Assembly: GCF_019933155.2 (NCBI RefSeq)
Contig: NZ_CP082944.1
Coordinates: 2,730,001-2,794,000, forward strand
Reading direction: 5' to 3'
DNA: 64,000 bases
Source: Metabacillus dongyingensis
Lineage (GTDB): Bacteria > Bacillota > Bacilli > Bacillales > Bacillaceae
Shown here: piece after piece, positions 1 to 9,022 of the stretch
Position numbering within the stretch: the stretch's first letter is position 1
How the letters are laid out: each line of letters opens with the position of its first letter
Translations under genes and position numbers: made by a program
The notes under the pieces: generated by a model
The model's database searches: none
The model's input: only the letters and a program-made list of their open reading frames with translations
Told to the model about the DNA's origin: nothing

Positions 1-665
1 TGTCCTTCATTTATTAGTTTCAAATTAAATTCTCTTATTGCTGATTCCCCGATCTCACTTTCTATTAAACGTTCATACTCTACTTCTTTGGTTGAATGGA
101 ACGTCCCCCACTCCTTTGAGACGGCAATCCAGACAAGCGTTGTCTGCTGCTTTTGTTCGGGCGCATATTGCAAATAGTCCGAATAGGAGAATCCAATACG
201 CCCTTTGTTGTAGGTAATCCAGGGATGACCTGTCATCTCCCCTTCAAGCTCTGCATAGTCCAGATCCGTTAAATCCGCTGTTGACCTGTTTTGCTGATTG
301 GCTATTATGTGGGTATCAGCAAGTAACGTGCGTTTATATTCTTCTATTAAATAGGCAGCTGTAAAAGGTTTTATTTTAATTTCCTTTTGCAGTTCCAATA
401 AAAACTCAATGGGGTTCACAGCTTCTGCCCATGAGCCATGTTTATTTGTTTCGATCGAATGCTCATCAACCCAATAACTGTCCATCAGCCTTTCTTCAGC
501 AAGAAACCGGTAGGATATTCCGCTGTCAAAGCACAGAATATGTTTGCCATCCTTTTTTTCGGCATGAATCATTTCTTCGTATAAAAACTCAGATATCATT
601 TTAGCAAGCAGCCGTCTGCTCGCTTTCTTCCAATGATCTGCATTCCACTTTTGTTCAACCGTCAT
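1..665 (-). CDS. IucA/IucC-family siderophore synthetase, RhbF-like (3' end beyond window)
   Basis: Only the N-terminal 221 residues are present; the gene runs off the left edge. The ATG at 665 follows AGGAGAG and lies 13 bases after the stop of the monooxygenase gene, so it is the last visible gene of the siderophore operon. The segment GHPWITYNKGRIGFS near residue 140 matches the GHP-xxxx-KxRxGF signature of NRPS-independent siderophore (NIS) synthetases, which join a carboxylate such as citrate to an amine or hydroxylamine using ATP. As the second NIS synthetase in an rhb-type operon it should add the second N-hydroxy-N-acetyl-diaminopropane to citrate. The family is usually about 580-620 residues, so roughly two thirds are missing. 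Substrate is inferred from context. Confidence 0.88.
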   Translation of the reverse strand, partial: MTVEQKWNADHWKKASRRLLAKMISEFLYEEMIHAEKKDGKHILCFDSGISYRFLAEERLMDSYWVDEHSIETNKHGSWAEAVNPIEFLLELQKEIKIKPFTAAYLIEEYKRTLLADTHIIANQQNRSTADLTDLDYAELEGEMTGHPWITYNKGRIGFSYSDYLQYAPEQKQQTTLVWIAVSKEWGTFHSTKEVEYERLIESEIGESAIREFNLKLINEG

Positions 666-678
666 CTCAATCACTCTC

Positions 679-1989
679 CTAAACTGTTTGTTTGCTGCGG
701 ACAAGATGGCCTGCACCAAAATGCTGAAAGACATTTTTTTCTGGAAGGTCAAACACTTTTCTGTGAGCAAGCTGATTGATAATCTTTGCATTCCGGTAAG
801 CACCTAGTCCAAGATCCGGTGCACCTACCCCATGAGTATGCATTTCTCCGTTTTGAATAAAGATTTTGTTTTCCCTTTTTTCCTGCAGCTCTATTTCATA
901 GTCTTTTGATATAACAGGACGATTGCTGCTGTCCCATTTCATAAGATTTGATAAGTTTTCAAAAGCGCTTGGCCAAACTGTTTTATAGCCGGTTGCTGCG
1001 ATGACGATATCCGAATGCAGATTAAATGCTTCTCCCTGCTCCCATTGATGGCATTGCAGGTTTAAGTCTGAACAAGTAATCTCAATATCAATAACTGCCG
1101 TTTTGGCCAGGAGATGAACATCAGGTCTTTGTCCCGCAATCGTTCTTTCATATAAAAGATCATAGATTTCAGCAATTGTATCAGCACTTATTCCTTTATA
1201 TAAGGAGTCCTGTTTTGGCACGACCGTATCCTTTAATGCCTGTGGAAGTCTGTAAAAGTACTCCGTATAGTCAGGCGAAAAATGCTCAAGTCCAAGCTTT
1301 GAATACTCCATCGGGAAAAATCCGTCTGTTCGTGTGAGCCAATTTAATTGATAGCCTTGTTCATTTTGTTCCTTCAGCATCTCCAGAAAAATTTCCGCCG
1401 CACTTTGACCAGAACCAATGACGGTGACAGCATCAGCATTTAAACACTCTTTTTTCTTATGCAAAAATTGAGCAGAGTGAAAAAGGCTTTCAGATTTTCC
1501 TTTCGCTGACCAATCTGGAATATTTGGAGCACTTCCCATGCCAAGGACTACATGCCGGGCAGTAAAGCGTTCCATTTCCCCTGTGAGAACATCTTCTACA
1601 AGGACTTCATAACCTTCAGCATGCTGCAGAACATCGGCAACTCTTTTTCCGAATCTGCAGCTTTCAAGTTCTTCAGCCACCCATTGCAGATAGTGATTAT
1701 ACTCTCTGCGCGGAATATGGAACGATTCCAGGAAGTAGAAATGGTAAAGTCTTTTTTGATGATGAAGATAATTCAGAAAGCTGTATTTGCTTATTGGATT
1801 GACCATTGAAACTGCGTCTGCCAAAAATGGCACCTGCAAGGTGGTCCCTTCCATTAAAAGTCCCTCATGCCAATTAAACTGGGGCTTTTGATCAAAAAAG
1901 AGCGCGTCCACATCTTTTACATCCTCAAGCAATGCTGCCATTCCAAGATTAAATGGTCCAAGGCCTACTCCTATTACGTCATAAATCAT
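679..1989 (-). CDS. Lysine/ornithine N-monooxygenase family, RhbE-like
   Basis: Flavin- and NADPH-dependent N-hydroxylase of 436 residues, normal for the IucD/SidA/RhbE family. Visible: the N-terminal FAD motif GVGLGPFNLG, a second dinucleotide motif VIGSGQSAAE near residue 190, and ATGY near residue 335, typical of N-hydroxylating monooxygenases. In the rhizobactin/schizokinen pathway this enzyme hydroxylates the terminal amine of 1,3-diaminopropane (or its acetylated form) to give the hydroxamate iron ligand. The start overlaps the acetyltransferase gene by 11 bases, suggesting translational coupling. The substrate is inferred from the diaminobutyrate genes in the operon. Confidence 0.9.
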   Translation of the reverse strand: MIYDVIGVGLGPFNLGMAALLEDVKDVDALFFDQKPQFNWHEGLLMEGTTLQVPFLADAVSMVNPISKYSFLNYLHHQKRLYHFYFLESFHIPRREYNHYLQWVAEELESCRFGKRVADVLQHAEGYEVLVEDVLTGEMERFTARHVVLGMGSAPNIPDWSAKGKSESLFHSAQFLHKKKECLNADAVTVIGSGQSAAEIFLEMLKEQNEQGYQLNWLTRTDGFFPMEYSKLGLEHFSPDYTEYFYRLPQALKDTVVPKQDSLYKGISADTIAEIYDLLYERTIAGQRPDVHLLAKTAVIDIEITCSDLNLQCHQWEQGEAFNLHSDIVIAATGYKTVWPSAFENLSNLMKWDSSNRPVISKDYEIELQEKRENKIFIQNGEMHTHGVGAPDLGLGAYRNAKIINQLAHRKVFDLPEKNVFQHFGAGHLVRSKQTV

Positions 1990-2530
1990 TCTTTAGCCCC
2001 CATTCAAAATCTTCTCTTTCACATATCATGAAAAGTGCTTTTTTATCAGGCAGCTGAATTTCCTTTTGCGGAAAGAATCCGCATTTTTTGAAAACATGAA
2101 TCATTTTCTTGTTTCGGCTGTCAGGCTCGGCGACTATCCTCTGTGTCCGCTCGTCAGTAAACATCTGTTTCATGATTTCACGGAGCATTGGCAGAGAAAG
2201 ACCTTTACCAAGGTAAAAAGGATCACCAATCAGCAAATGAACACCCTGATCATAAGGCTCTGCTGCATAATAATCTCCAATGATGTCAGCACTTGCCCAA
2301 TACGTTTCCCAATAGCTCATTGCCTCACCGTTCAGATGCCCGATCCACAGCGTTTGATGATCATCCGCCAAAAGTTTTTTCAGATGCTTCGTATATTGGC
2401 TGAAAGGATAATCTTGATTCCAATAAGGAATAACGTGCGGTTCGTGATGCCACTTATGAAGCATGGCAGCATCTTTTTCAAAGTCTGCCTTTCGAAATGT
2501 TATAGATAAACCGGTCTCTAGCTGACTCAT
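1979..2530 (-). CDS. GNAT acetyltransferase for hydroxamate formation, RhbD/IucB-like
   Basis: A 183-residue N-acyltransferase expected to acylate the N-hydroxyamine from acetyl-CoA. The motif HKWHHEPHVIPYWN near residue 25 and GVHLLIGDPFYLGKGLS near residue 95 are characteristic of the IucB/RhbD branch of GNAT enzymes; GKGLS lies in the acetyl-CoA loop. The ATG overlaps the stop of the upstream synthetase by 4 bases and the end overlaps the monooxygenase start. A second enzyme of the same branch is encoded at 8175-8837. Confidence 0.88.
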   Translation of the reverse strand: MSQLETGLSITFRKADFEKDAAMLHKWHHEPHVIPYWNQDYPFSQYTKHLKKLLADDHQTLWIGHLNGEAMSYWETYWASADIIGDYYAAEPYDQGVHLLIGDPFYLGKGLSLPMLREIMKQMFTDERTQRIVAEPDSRNKKMIHVFKKCGFFPQKEIQLPDKKALFMICEREDFEWGLKNDL

Positions 2531-4317
2531 TTTGATGCAAAGACCTCCTTCTTTGTAAATAAAGGATTATGCACTTGAACATAAACAGACTGTGTTTCAA
2601 GCGGCCCAACCAGTTCATCTAAATCATGAAATCTAGTTAATAGATTCGCTTTGCAGGGCAAGGTCTTGTTTTCCAGCAGGGTTTTAAGCAAAAGCGATGG
2701 ATGAGCTGCAGGAATGGACTGCTTTTCCAATTCCTCCCGAATAAGTTGAAGAAGATTTTTCTCATCTGCCAGGTTTGCCGTTCCAAAGGCATTCACAAGT
2801 CCGAATAAATGATTGAAAAAGAAATAGTAGCGCAGCCGTTCATCTGCAACTGCATCTGAACATACCGTTTCACTTTTTAAACCGATTCCCGGAAGATACG
2901 AATTTAATTCATTCTTTTTGGATTCGCAAAAGTAAAATCCCTGATTGTCTCTATAAAAAAATCGCGCTGGATATCCATTTTCCAGCTGAACGACACTGTT
3001 TTGCTGATGTGCTTCAAGCGCAATGCCCTTTTCAAAATAAAGCCAAAGAATCGGCTTTAATGAAATCGCCAAATAGCGTTTCAGCCAGTCTGCGCTTATT
3101 TCTTCAGTTGTTCGTTTTTCCTTTTTTGAAAGGTCACGAACGATGCTTGCAAGTCTTGAAGATTGCGGCAGCATTCCGTCCTGACAGAGGGCAACAAGAG
3201 CGGTTGCTTGTTCCGCACTCCTTTTATAAAAAGGATTTTCCCTGAGAATGACTTCAAAACCTGACTCTTTCTGATCGTGCAGCTTTAATGTAATAAATGC
3301 AGGATCGTGAATGATATTAAAATCAGGAAATTGTTCAGATAACTCACTTCCAAGCTGTGTGTCCATCAATTCTTTCACTTCAGCTCCGCGTTCAAGTTCT
3401 TTTAATAGGTTCACCCGGACAGAATTTGTGATTTTAATGTTAAGTGAAAACTTCAGCATAAAGGCAACATCTGGATGATAGACCGTTCGCAAGGATGAAG
3501 TTGCATAAAATGCCTGTCCATGCTGACCTAAATTTTCAAGCATGCCTTCTTGAATGAATTCTTGAACAGCTGAGTCTTTCAGCAAATACTCAGCTTGCCA
3601 CGGATGAATTGGAAGAAGTGCGTATTCATCCTTTCCTGCGTACTTCTCTTTAAACTCAGCACTGATCTCCGGGTCATCCTTGACAAGCTGCTTTATAAGT
3701 TCAATTGCCGACTTTGGCATTGTTGACTTTGAATAAATGGATTCAGCATGAGCTCTAAAATAATGCAGCGGAAATGCTCCTTTTAATTCTGGTGAATACA
3801 CCTTAATATCTGATTCTGTCATTCCCTGTCTGCTTTTTGGTGTCGGATGAAGCAAATGTCCAAATAAAAGGGACTGCTCTGCTGCAATAAAATCAAATGA
3901 GGTTTGATAAAGTTCTTCTTCATCATCTGAACGCTCTTCAAGAAATTGAGCCATGGATTCACAGCTTTGTTTGACACGCAAAAGCAATTCTTCATTTTTT
4001 TCAGCTGATGAAGCATTTTCACCCAGTTCTTTCAGCGTTTTTTCAATGCATGTTATGTAATTGATTTCCTCATTATCACAGTACACTGGGCAGTCTAACA
4101 AGTGACGTCCTGTCTCAGATAGATAGCCTGCCGGGATATAAAGACAGGAATTTTGATGTTGTAAAATAACATGAATCCAATTGCCGCTGTGCTTCTTTCT
4201 TAATTCTTCAGGTGCATCCGCACTTAGATTCCCGCTGTTTGTCTCCCGCAGAAAGCAATTTAAATAGCTTTGAAGAGTTGCTTTTTCAGCAAGAGCCATT
4301 GCTTCAAGTTTGTTCAT
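2527..4317 (-). CDS. IucA/IucC-family siderophore synthetase, RhbC-like
   Basis: A 596-residue NIS synthetase, ATP-dependent, expected to make the first amide between citrate and the acetylated hydroxylamine. Family marks are LLPIHPWQAEYLL near residue 240, RTVYHPDVAFMLKFSL near residue 290 and a C-terminal FhuF-like region. I chose the ATG at 4317 because AAGGAGG lies 7 bases before it; a longer frame upstream lacks such a site. It overlaps the end of the decarboxylase gene by 14 bases. Being next to the Dab pathway genes, it is the RhbC equivalent. Confidence 0.9.
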   Translation of the reverse strand: MNKLEAMALAEKATLQSYLNCFLRETNSGNLSADAPEELRKKHSGNWIHVILQHQNSCLYIPAGYLSETGRHLLDCPVYCDNEEINYITCIEKTLKELGENASSAEKNEELLLRVKQSCESMAQFLEERSDDEEELYQTSFDFIAAEQSLLFGHLLHPTPKSRQGMTESDIKVYSPELKGAFPLHYFRAHAESIYSKSTMPKSAIELIKQLVKDDPEISAEFKEKYAGKDEYALLPIHPWQAEYLLKDSAVQEFIQEGMLENLGQHGQAFYATSSLRTVYHPDVAFMLKFSLNIKITNSVRVNLLKELERGAEVKELMDTQLGSELSEQFPDFNIIHDPAFITLKLHDQKESGFEVILRENPFYKRSAEQATALVALCQDGMLPQSSRLASIVRDLSKKEKRTTEEISADWLKRYLAISLKPILWLYFEKGIALEAHQQNSVVQLENGYPARFFYRDNQGFYFCESKKNELNSYLPGIGLKSETVCSDAVADERLRYYFFFNHLFGLVNAFGTANLADEKNLLQLIREELEKQSIPAAHPSLLLKTLLENKTLPCKANLLTRFHDLDELVGPLETQSVYVQVHNPLFTKKEVFASK

Positions 4318-5827
4318 ACTGCAGCCTCCTTGTTTCATCTTCGCCAATTTCTTTCATTCTTCTTATGATTTTTTTAACTTCAGCCATTTTTGTTAATGGA
4401 TTCAAAAAGGTGAATTTCAGGCAGGCATCGCCGTCCACCTTTGTCCGGGCTATGATCACTTCTCCATTTTTCAGTAGAATTTCCCGAATTTGATAGTTTA
4501 GCTGATTGAGCTTCTCATGCGTGAGAATGCCTGTCCCCATGTATCTGAAAACAACTGTGCTCAGTTCGGGCTGATGATAGACGCTGAACTCACGCTCTTT
4601 TTTCAGGAGCTCAAACGTTTCCTGTGCTAGAAGCAGCGTATGATCAATCATTTCTGCCCATTCCTCTTTTCCGACTAATTGAAAAGAGAGAAACGGCTTT
4701 AGTGCATCAAAGCGTCTGGTTGTCTGAATGGATTTGAAGACTAAATTCGGGATGTCATCTTCCTCGTCTTCAATTGGATTCAAATAATCAGCATGATGCC
4801 TGATAAACGAAAATGACTCCCGATTTTTCACAAGAAAAGCTCCGCAGCTGATTGGCTGATAAAACATTTTATGAAAATCTACTGTAATGGAATCTGCTTT
4901 CTCTAAACCTGCGAGTTTATGCTTATGGGTATCTGTTAAGACAAGCCCGCCTCCATAAGCAGCATCTGCATGAAACCACAGGTCATAATCTTTAGCCAGG
5001 CTGCTCATTTCCTCCAGCGGATCGATGCTGCCAAAGTCTGTTGTACCTGCAGTGCCGATCAGCGCAAAAGGCAATTCTCCATTTTCTTTCAGATTGTACA
5101 GGCATGCAGCCAAGTCTTCCATACACATGCGGTACTTTTCATCCGCTTTAACTAATACAACAGAATCTTCGCCTAAGCCTAATATCGAGGCTGCCTGCTG
5201 GACAGAAAAATGAGCTGCTTCGGAGCATAGAATTTTCAGACGATGCAGTTCTTTCGGAAGACCCTGCTTTTTAATATTCCATCCCCAAAACTTTAAGGCA
5301 GCGCGTTCCCTTGCAAGCAGGAGGCCCATTAAATTGGACTGCGTTCCCCCGCTTGTCATCACACCGTCTCCGTCCGGCAGCTGGAACATCCCGCACAGTC
5401 CATTCATTACATACTGCTCAACCATTGTAGCTGCACCGCTTTGATCCCATGAATCCATCGATTGATTTAATCCGGAAATAACGGCTTCAGCCGCTAACCC
5501 GGGAATCATTGGCGGGCAGTGAAGATGAGCAGCAGTTAACGGATGGCTGACATGAATGGTATTTGAAGTGATATCCGTAAGTTTTTCAAATACTGCTTGC
5601 TGATTTTGATTCATTTTAGGATGAAAGACCGGAAAGTGTTGATCTAATTCTTTCTTCACATCCAAAGGAGTCATCCCGCTGTAGGGATTTTGTGACATCA
5701 TTATCCTTTTAACGCAGTTCATCGCATAAGTCATTTGAGATTCATAATTTTTTAAACTTGATTCATAATTTGATAAAAACAAATGCTCAAAGGCTGTTTT
5801 TTCCTGAATGGCTGTCAAATGATCCAC
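4304..5827 (-). CDS. ddc: L-2,4-diaminobutyrate decarboxylase, RhbB-like
   Basis: PLP-dependent group II decarboxylase, 507 residues, converting L-2,4-diaminobutyrate to 1,3-diaminopropane, the backbone amine of schizokinen-type siderophores. Marks are GVMTSGGTQSNLMGL (PLP phosphate contact), WFHADAAYGGG near residue 290 with the conserved Asp, and TVDFHKMFYQP with the Schiff-base lysine near residue 320. It starts 3 bases after the aminotransferase stop, in the same operon. Other group II decarboxylases act on Glu or aromatic residues; the choice of diaminobutyrate rests on the adjacent Dab aminotransferase. Confidence 0.92.
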   Translation of the reverse strand: MDHLTAIQEKTAFEHLFLSNYESSLKNYESQMTYAMNCVKRIMMSQNPYSGMTPLDVKKELDQHFPVFHPKMNQNQQAVFEKLTDITSNTIHVSHPLTAAHLHCPPMIPGLAAEAVISGLNQSMDSWDQSGAATMVEQYVMNGLCGMFQLPDGDGVMTSGGTQSNLMGLLLARERAALKFWGWNIKKQGLPKELHRLKILCSEAAHFSVQQAASILGLGEDSVVLVKADEKYRMCMEDLAACLYNLKENGELPFALIGTAGTTDFGSIDPLEEMSSLAKDYDLWFHADAAYGGGLVLTDTHKHKLAGLEKADSITVDFHKMFYQPISCGAFLVKNRESFSFIRHHADYLNPIEDEEDDIPNLVFKSIQTTRRFDALKPFLSFQLVGKEEWAEMIDHTLLLAQETFELLKKEREFSVYHQPELSTVVFRYMGTGILTHEKLNQLNYQIREILLKNGEVIIARTKVDGDACLKFTFLNPLTKMAEVKKIIRRMKEIGEDETRRLQYEQT

Positions 5828-5830
5828 ATC

Positions 5831-7183
5831 CTAAACTAAACTTGGGCTGAGCGTTCTTTCTGCAGCTTTAACAGAATCGAAGAATATGTCACAAACTGTG
5901 TCAAGCTGTTCTCTTGTAATAATCAGCGGCGGCAAGAAACGGACCACGCTGCCGAAGCGTCCGCCAAGCTCAAGGATAAGACCCCGTTTGAAGCATTCCT
6001 GCTGAATAAGCTTTGCGAGCTTCGGATGAGAAGGATAACTTCCTATGGAATCTGCAGATGCTGTTTTATCTACAATTTCAGCGCCAACCATCAGTCCTAA
6101 TCCACGAACATCTCCAATAGACGATACTTCTTGCTTCATCTGTTTTAAACGTAGCATTAAAAATTCTCCAAGCAGAGCTGCCTGTTCATCAAGCTTTTCC
6201 TGCTTAATAAATTTCATTGTTGCTGTTCCGGCTGCAATCGCGATCTGATTTCCGCGGAATGTGCCTGAATGTGCTCCCGGTTCCCATTGATCAAGATCTT
6301 TATGATAGACAACAACCGCTAAAGGAAGGGTTCCGCCGATTGCTTTTGAAAGAACAACAACATCAGGATTGATGTCTGCATGTTCAAAGGCAAACATTTT
6401 TCCGGTGCGTCCAAATCCTGTCTGCACTTCATCGATGATGAGAGGAATTTGCTGTTCTTTTGTAATATTCCGTACTTGTCTTACCCATTCATCAGGAGCT
6501 GGAATGGCTCCTCCCTCACCTTGCACGATTTCCATCATCATGCCTGCGGGTTTCACAATACCGGATTCAGGATCGTTCAGAGTGCGCTCAATAAATGTAG
6601 AGCCGATTGCTGCCCCTTCTTCTCCACCAATACCAAATGGGCAGCGGTATGAGTAGGGATAAGGCAGGAAGTGCACGTCTGACATTAAATTGGGTATTTT
6701 GCTTTTAGGACCAAGGTTGCCCATCAGACTAAGAGAGCCATTTGTCATGCCGTGATATCCGCCTTGGAAAGAAAGCATGCCTCCTCTGCCGGTTGCTGTT
6801 TTCACAAGTTTCATAGCTGCCTCAACAGCATCTGATCCTGATGGTCCGCAAAATTGGATTTTTGCATGTTCAGCAAATTTTTTCGGAAGAGCGTCAAACA
6901 GCTCCTCTACAAACTCCTCTTTCATTGGAGTAGTAATATCCAGCGTATGAAGCGGACGCTTGCCTTTTATCACATTTTCCATCGCTTCTATAACAACAGG
7001 ATGATTATGTCCAAGTGCAAGAGTACCTGCTCCTGCCAAGCAATCTATGTAGGTTTTATTCTCAACATCCTTCACATAAATCCCTTCTGCCTCACTGATC
7101 GCAATTGGAATTCTGCGCGGATAAGATCTTGCATTTGATTCTCTCTTGCGCTGGCTGCTTAAATAAAATTCATTTGTTAGCAT
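5831..7183 (-). CDS. dat: Diaminobutyrate--2-oxoglutarate aminotransferase, RhbA-like
   Basis: Class III PLP aminotransferase of 450 residues making L-2,4-diaminobutyrate from aspartate semialdehyde and glutamate. Visible are GPSGSDAVEAAMKLVKTATG, IIDEVQTGFGRTG with the PLP-ring Asp, and VVLSKAIGG with the catalytic Lys near residue 280. The ATG follows AAAGGTG. It is the first gene of the rhbABCDEF-like block and is preceded by a Fur box in the 51-base gap to the esterase gene, so a separate iron-controlled promoter is likely. Confidence 0.93.
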   Translation of the reverse strand: MLTNEFYLSSQRKRESNARSYPRRIPIAISEAEGIYVKDVENKTYIDCLAGAGTLALGHNHPVVIEAMENVIKGKRPLHTLDITTPMKEEFVEELFDALPKKFAEHAKIQFCGPSGSDAVEAAMKLVKTATGRGGMLSFQGGYHGMTNGSLSLMGNLGPKSKIPNLMSDVHFLPYPYSYRCPFGIGGEEGAAIGSTFIERTLNDPESGIVKPAGMMMEIVQGEGGAIPAPDEWVRQVRNITKEQQIPLIIDEVQTGFGRTGKMFAFEHADINPDVVVLSKAIGGTLPLAVVVYHKDLDQWEPGAHSGTFRGNQIAIAAGTATMKFIKQEKLDEQAALLGEFLMLRLKQMKQEVSSIGDVRGLGLMVGAEIVDKTASADSIGSYPSHPKLAKLIQQECFKRGLILELGGRFGSVVRFLPPLIITREQLDTVCDIFFDSVKAAERTLSPSLV

Positions 7184-7203
7184 AAATAATCACCTTTCTT
7201 ATT

Positions 7204-7224
7204 TGAAAATAATTATCATTCTCA
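7204..7224 (-). promoter_or_regulatory. Fur box before dat
   Basis: The minus-strand reading TGAGAATGATAATTATTTTC is a close match to the TGATAATNATTATCA Fur core with extended flanks. It sits about 20 bases before the dat start and 10 bases past the esterase stop. Iron-bound Fur should repress the siderophore operon here. A GATAAT inside the box may be the -10 element. Confidence 0.8.
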
Positions 7225-7234
7225 TTTAAAAAAA

Positions 7235-8218
7235 TTAAAAATTTTTTCTCAGCAAAATTTTAAGCTGGTTTGTCAAATCTATCATCGCAAGATCCGCCCT
7301 GTTTACTTGTCCAATCATATTTGGAAAGCTGTGTACTAACTGTTCATAGTACAAATATGTGACAGGAACTCCTGAATTTTCAAGTTTTTCAGCATATTGT
7401 TTCCCTTCATCTCTTAACGGATCGTATTCAACAGTCACAATCATTGCGGGAGGCAAATCGGCAGAATTTATTGCAAGCAGCGGCGATGCATATGGATTTT
7501 TCCCCTGTTCCTGATTGCTTAAATAATGATTCCAAAACCATTCCATTTTCTCTTTCGTCAGATTAAATGAATAGCCCGATTGATAAGATTCCGTGTAAAA
7601 ATTGTGATTCAATACAGGAGTGAGTAAACACTGCATTGTAAATGCTTGCTTTCCTTGATCCTTCAGCCAATGTACAGCTGCAGCTGCAAGGTTTGCCCCG
7701 GAAGATTCTCCCCCAATTGCAAGTTGGGCTGGATCACCATTCCATTTAGATATGTTTTGAGGCGCCCACTCTGAAACGGCAAGAACATCCATAAGCGCCG
7801 CAGGAAACGGGTGCTCTGGTGCAAGCCGGTAACCGACGGATACAATCAGACAATTCGCGTGCTTTGCAAGATACCTGCACATAGAATCGGCACTGTCGAG
7901 ATCTCCAAAAACCCACCCGCCGCCATGCATAAATACCAATACTGGCAGCATTTCCGCTGATGCAGGCTGATAAATCCTTACAGGAATTTGATGATCAGCT
8001 GATTCGATTTTTTCGTTGTAAATCATCATGTCATTCATTTCTATCTTTTGAAAGAATGTTCGTGCTTCTTTATAAAAATACCGTGACTGCTCAGCAGATA
8101 AGTCGCTTAATGGAGGATGTTTGAGTTCAGCCATTCTAGCACCTATTTTATCCAGCAGCTCTTTCATATCTTCATCAATTGGGAGATGGGTTTTCACATA
8201 ACGCTCCTGCCTTTTCAT
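7235..8218 (-). CDS. Hormone-sensitive-lipase family alpha/beta hydrolase in the siderophore locus
   Basis: A 327-residue carboxylesterase-type hydrolase. It has the oxyanion motif HGGGWVFG near residue 95, nucleophile elbow GGESSG near residue 165 (family consensus GDSAG), an acid residue in VEYDPLRDEG and a C-terminal His in QLVHSFPN. No signal peptide, so cytoplasmic. The start at 8218 follows AAGGAT and overlaps the upstream acetyltransferase by 44 bases. Its place behind a Fur-controlled promoter suggests a role in siderophore use or maturation, but schizokinen-type molecules have amide bonds and no obvious ester target, so the substrate is unknown. Confidence 0.82.
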   Translation of the reverse strand: MKRQERYVKTHLPIDEDMKELLDKIGARMAELKHPPLSDLSAEQSRYFYKEARTFFQKIEMNDMMIYNEKIESADHQIPVRIYQPASAEMLPVLVFMHGGGWVFGDLDSADSMCRYLAKHANCLIVSVGYRLAPEHPFPAALMDVLAVSEWAPQNISKWNGDPAQLAIGGESSGANLAAAAVHWLKDQGKQAFTMQCLLTPVLNHNFYTESYQSGYSFNLTKEKMEWFWNHYLSNQEQGKNPYASPLLAINSADLPPAMIVTVEYDPLRDEGKQYAEKLENSGVPVTYLYYEQLVHSFPNMIGQVNRADLAMIDLTNQLKILLRKNF

Positions 8219-8837
8219 TTAATAGATCCTTATCTTCACTTGGAAGCTTAATAAAGTTTACATTCTTGTTTGACATATAATCATTAAAACGAGTCTTTTC
8301 ACCAATAACGAGTGCCGCTCTTTTATGAGGAAGCAAAATGGTATCCGCAACATATCCGCCAATTTCTTTTAAAATTGGAATGACGATCCTGTTTCTTATA
8401 TCAGGTTCGCCAATGATTCTGCTTGATCCGTATTTTTTCATAAGAAATGCAGTCATTGCCCTCACAATCATTAAGCCATGCTCTTTATTCAAAAGCTCCC
8501 TTGGCCCAATTAATAAATGCATTCCAAGATCACCTGTTTCAGCTTGATAATAGTTCCTTATTGAATCATGCTGGATAGAATACGCAATCAAATAGCCAGC
8601 TGGCCTGTCATCTAAAAAACATAGAAAAACCCGTTTGTGCTCTGCTTTAACGGTGCGTTCTAAATAAGCCTTAAACTCTTCTTCACTTACATTCAGCTTC
8701 CAGAACGGCGCGATATGCGGCTGATGCATCCAGCTGAATAAAATCTGAAAATCTGTTATTTTGACCTGCCGAAGAGAAATAGTTTGGTTTAACTCTCCGT
8801 CTTCTATGATGGCTTCAAATTCATATACGTTTTCTAT
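8175..8837 (-). CDS. Second RhbD/IucB-like GNAT acetyltransferase, apparent AUA start
   Basis: The only ATG in a family-compatible frame is at 8729, but the frame stays open upstream to a stop at 8864 and the extension has family sequence (ISLRQVKITDFQILFSW directly before MHQPHIAPFWK), equivalent to the N-terminus of the enzyme at 1979-2530. No ATG, GTG or TTG occurs in the extension apart from a CTG abutting the Shine-Dalgarno. AAGGAG at 8852-8847 lies 9 bases before an in-frame ATA at 8837, the best-placed initiator; the product would be 220 residues. GDLGMHLLIGP matches the acyl-CoA region. It is first behind a Fur-boxed promoter, upstream of the esterase. Either a rare AUA start or a sequence error explains the absent start. 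Confidence 0.72.
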   Translation of the reverse strand: MENVYEFEAIIEDGELNQTISLRQVKITDFQILFSWMHQPHIAPFWKLNVSEEEFKAYLERTVKAEHKRVFLCFLDDRPAGYLIAYSIQHDSIRNYYQAETGDLGMHLLIGPRELLNKEHGLMIVRAMTAFLMKKYGSSRIIGEPDIRNRIVIPILKEIGGYVADTILLPHKRAALVIGEKTRFNDYMSNKNVNFIKLPSEDKDLLNEKAGALCENPSPN

Positions 8838-8878
8838 ATGATTCAGCTCCTTACTGTCTTGTCAGTGAGTACACATGA

Positions 8879-8908
8879 ATATTAATTGAAAATGATTATC
8901 AATGTCAA
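8879..8908 (-). promoter_or_regulatory. Sigma-A promoter with embedded Fur box
   Basis: On the minus strand TTGACA (8908-8903), an 18-base spacer and TAATAT (8884-8879) form a promoter for the acetyltransferase-esterase pair. The Fur core TGATAATCATTTTCA (8901-8887) fills the spacer, so bound Fur would block RNA polymerase. Predicted transcription start is near 8872. Confidence 0.72.
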
Positions 8909-8995
8909 TGACTTCTGAAAAATCAGTCATTCCTGCCTATGCATTTTTTTGAAATAAGAATAAATTCTAGCACATCATACCTATACTTTTATTCA

Positions 8996-9022
8996 TAAAA
9001 AAAGAACAGAATTTAATCTGTC
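8996..9022 (-). terminator. Rho-independent terminator
   Basis: Minus-strand GGACAGA-TTAAA-TCTGTTC is followed by seven T. It ends either read-through from thiMDE or a short transcript carrying the micro-ORF at 9013-9069. Confidence 0.6.

Noticed and set aside
4212..4493. Plus-strand 93-codon frame across the ddc/synthetase junction
   Set aside because: It is antisense to two overlapping, well-supported genes.
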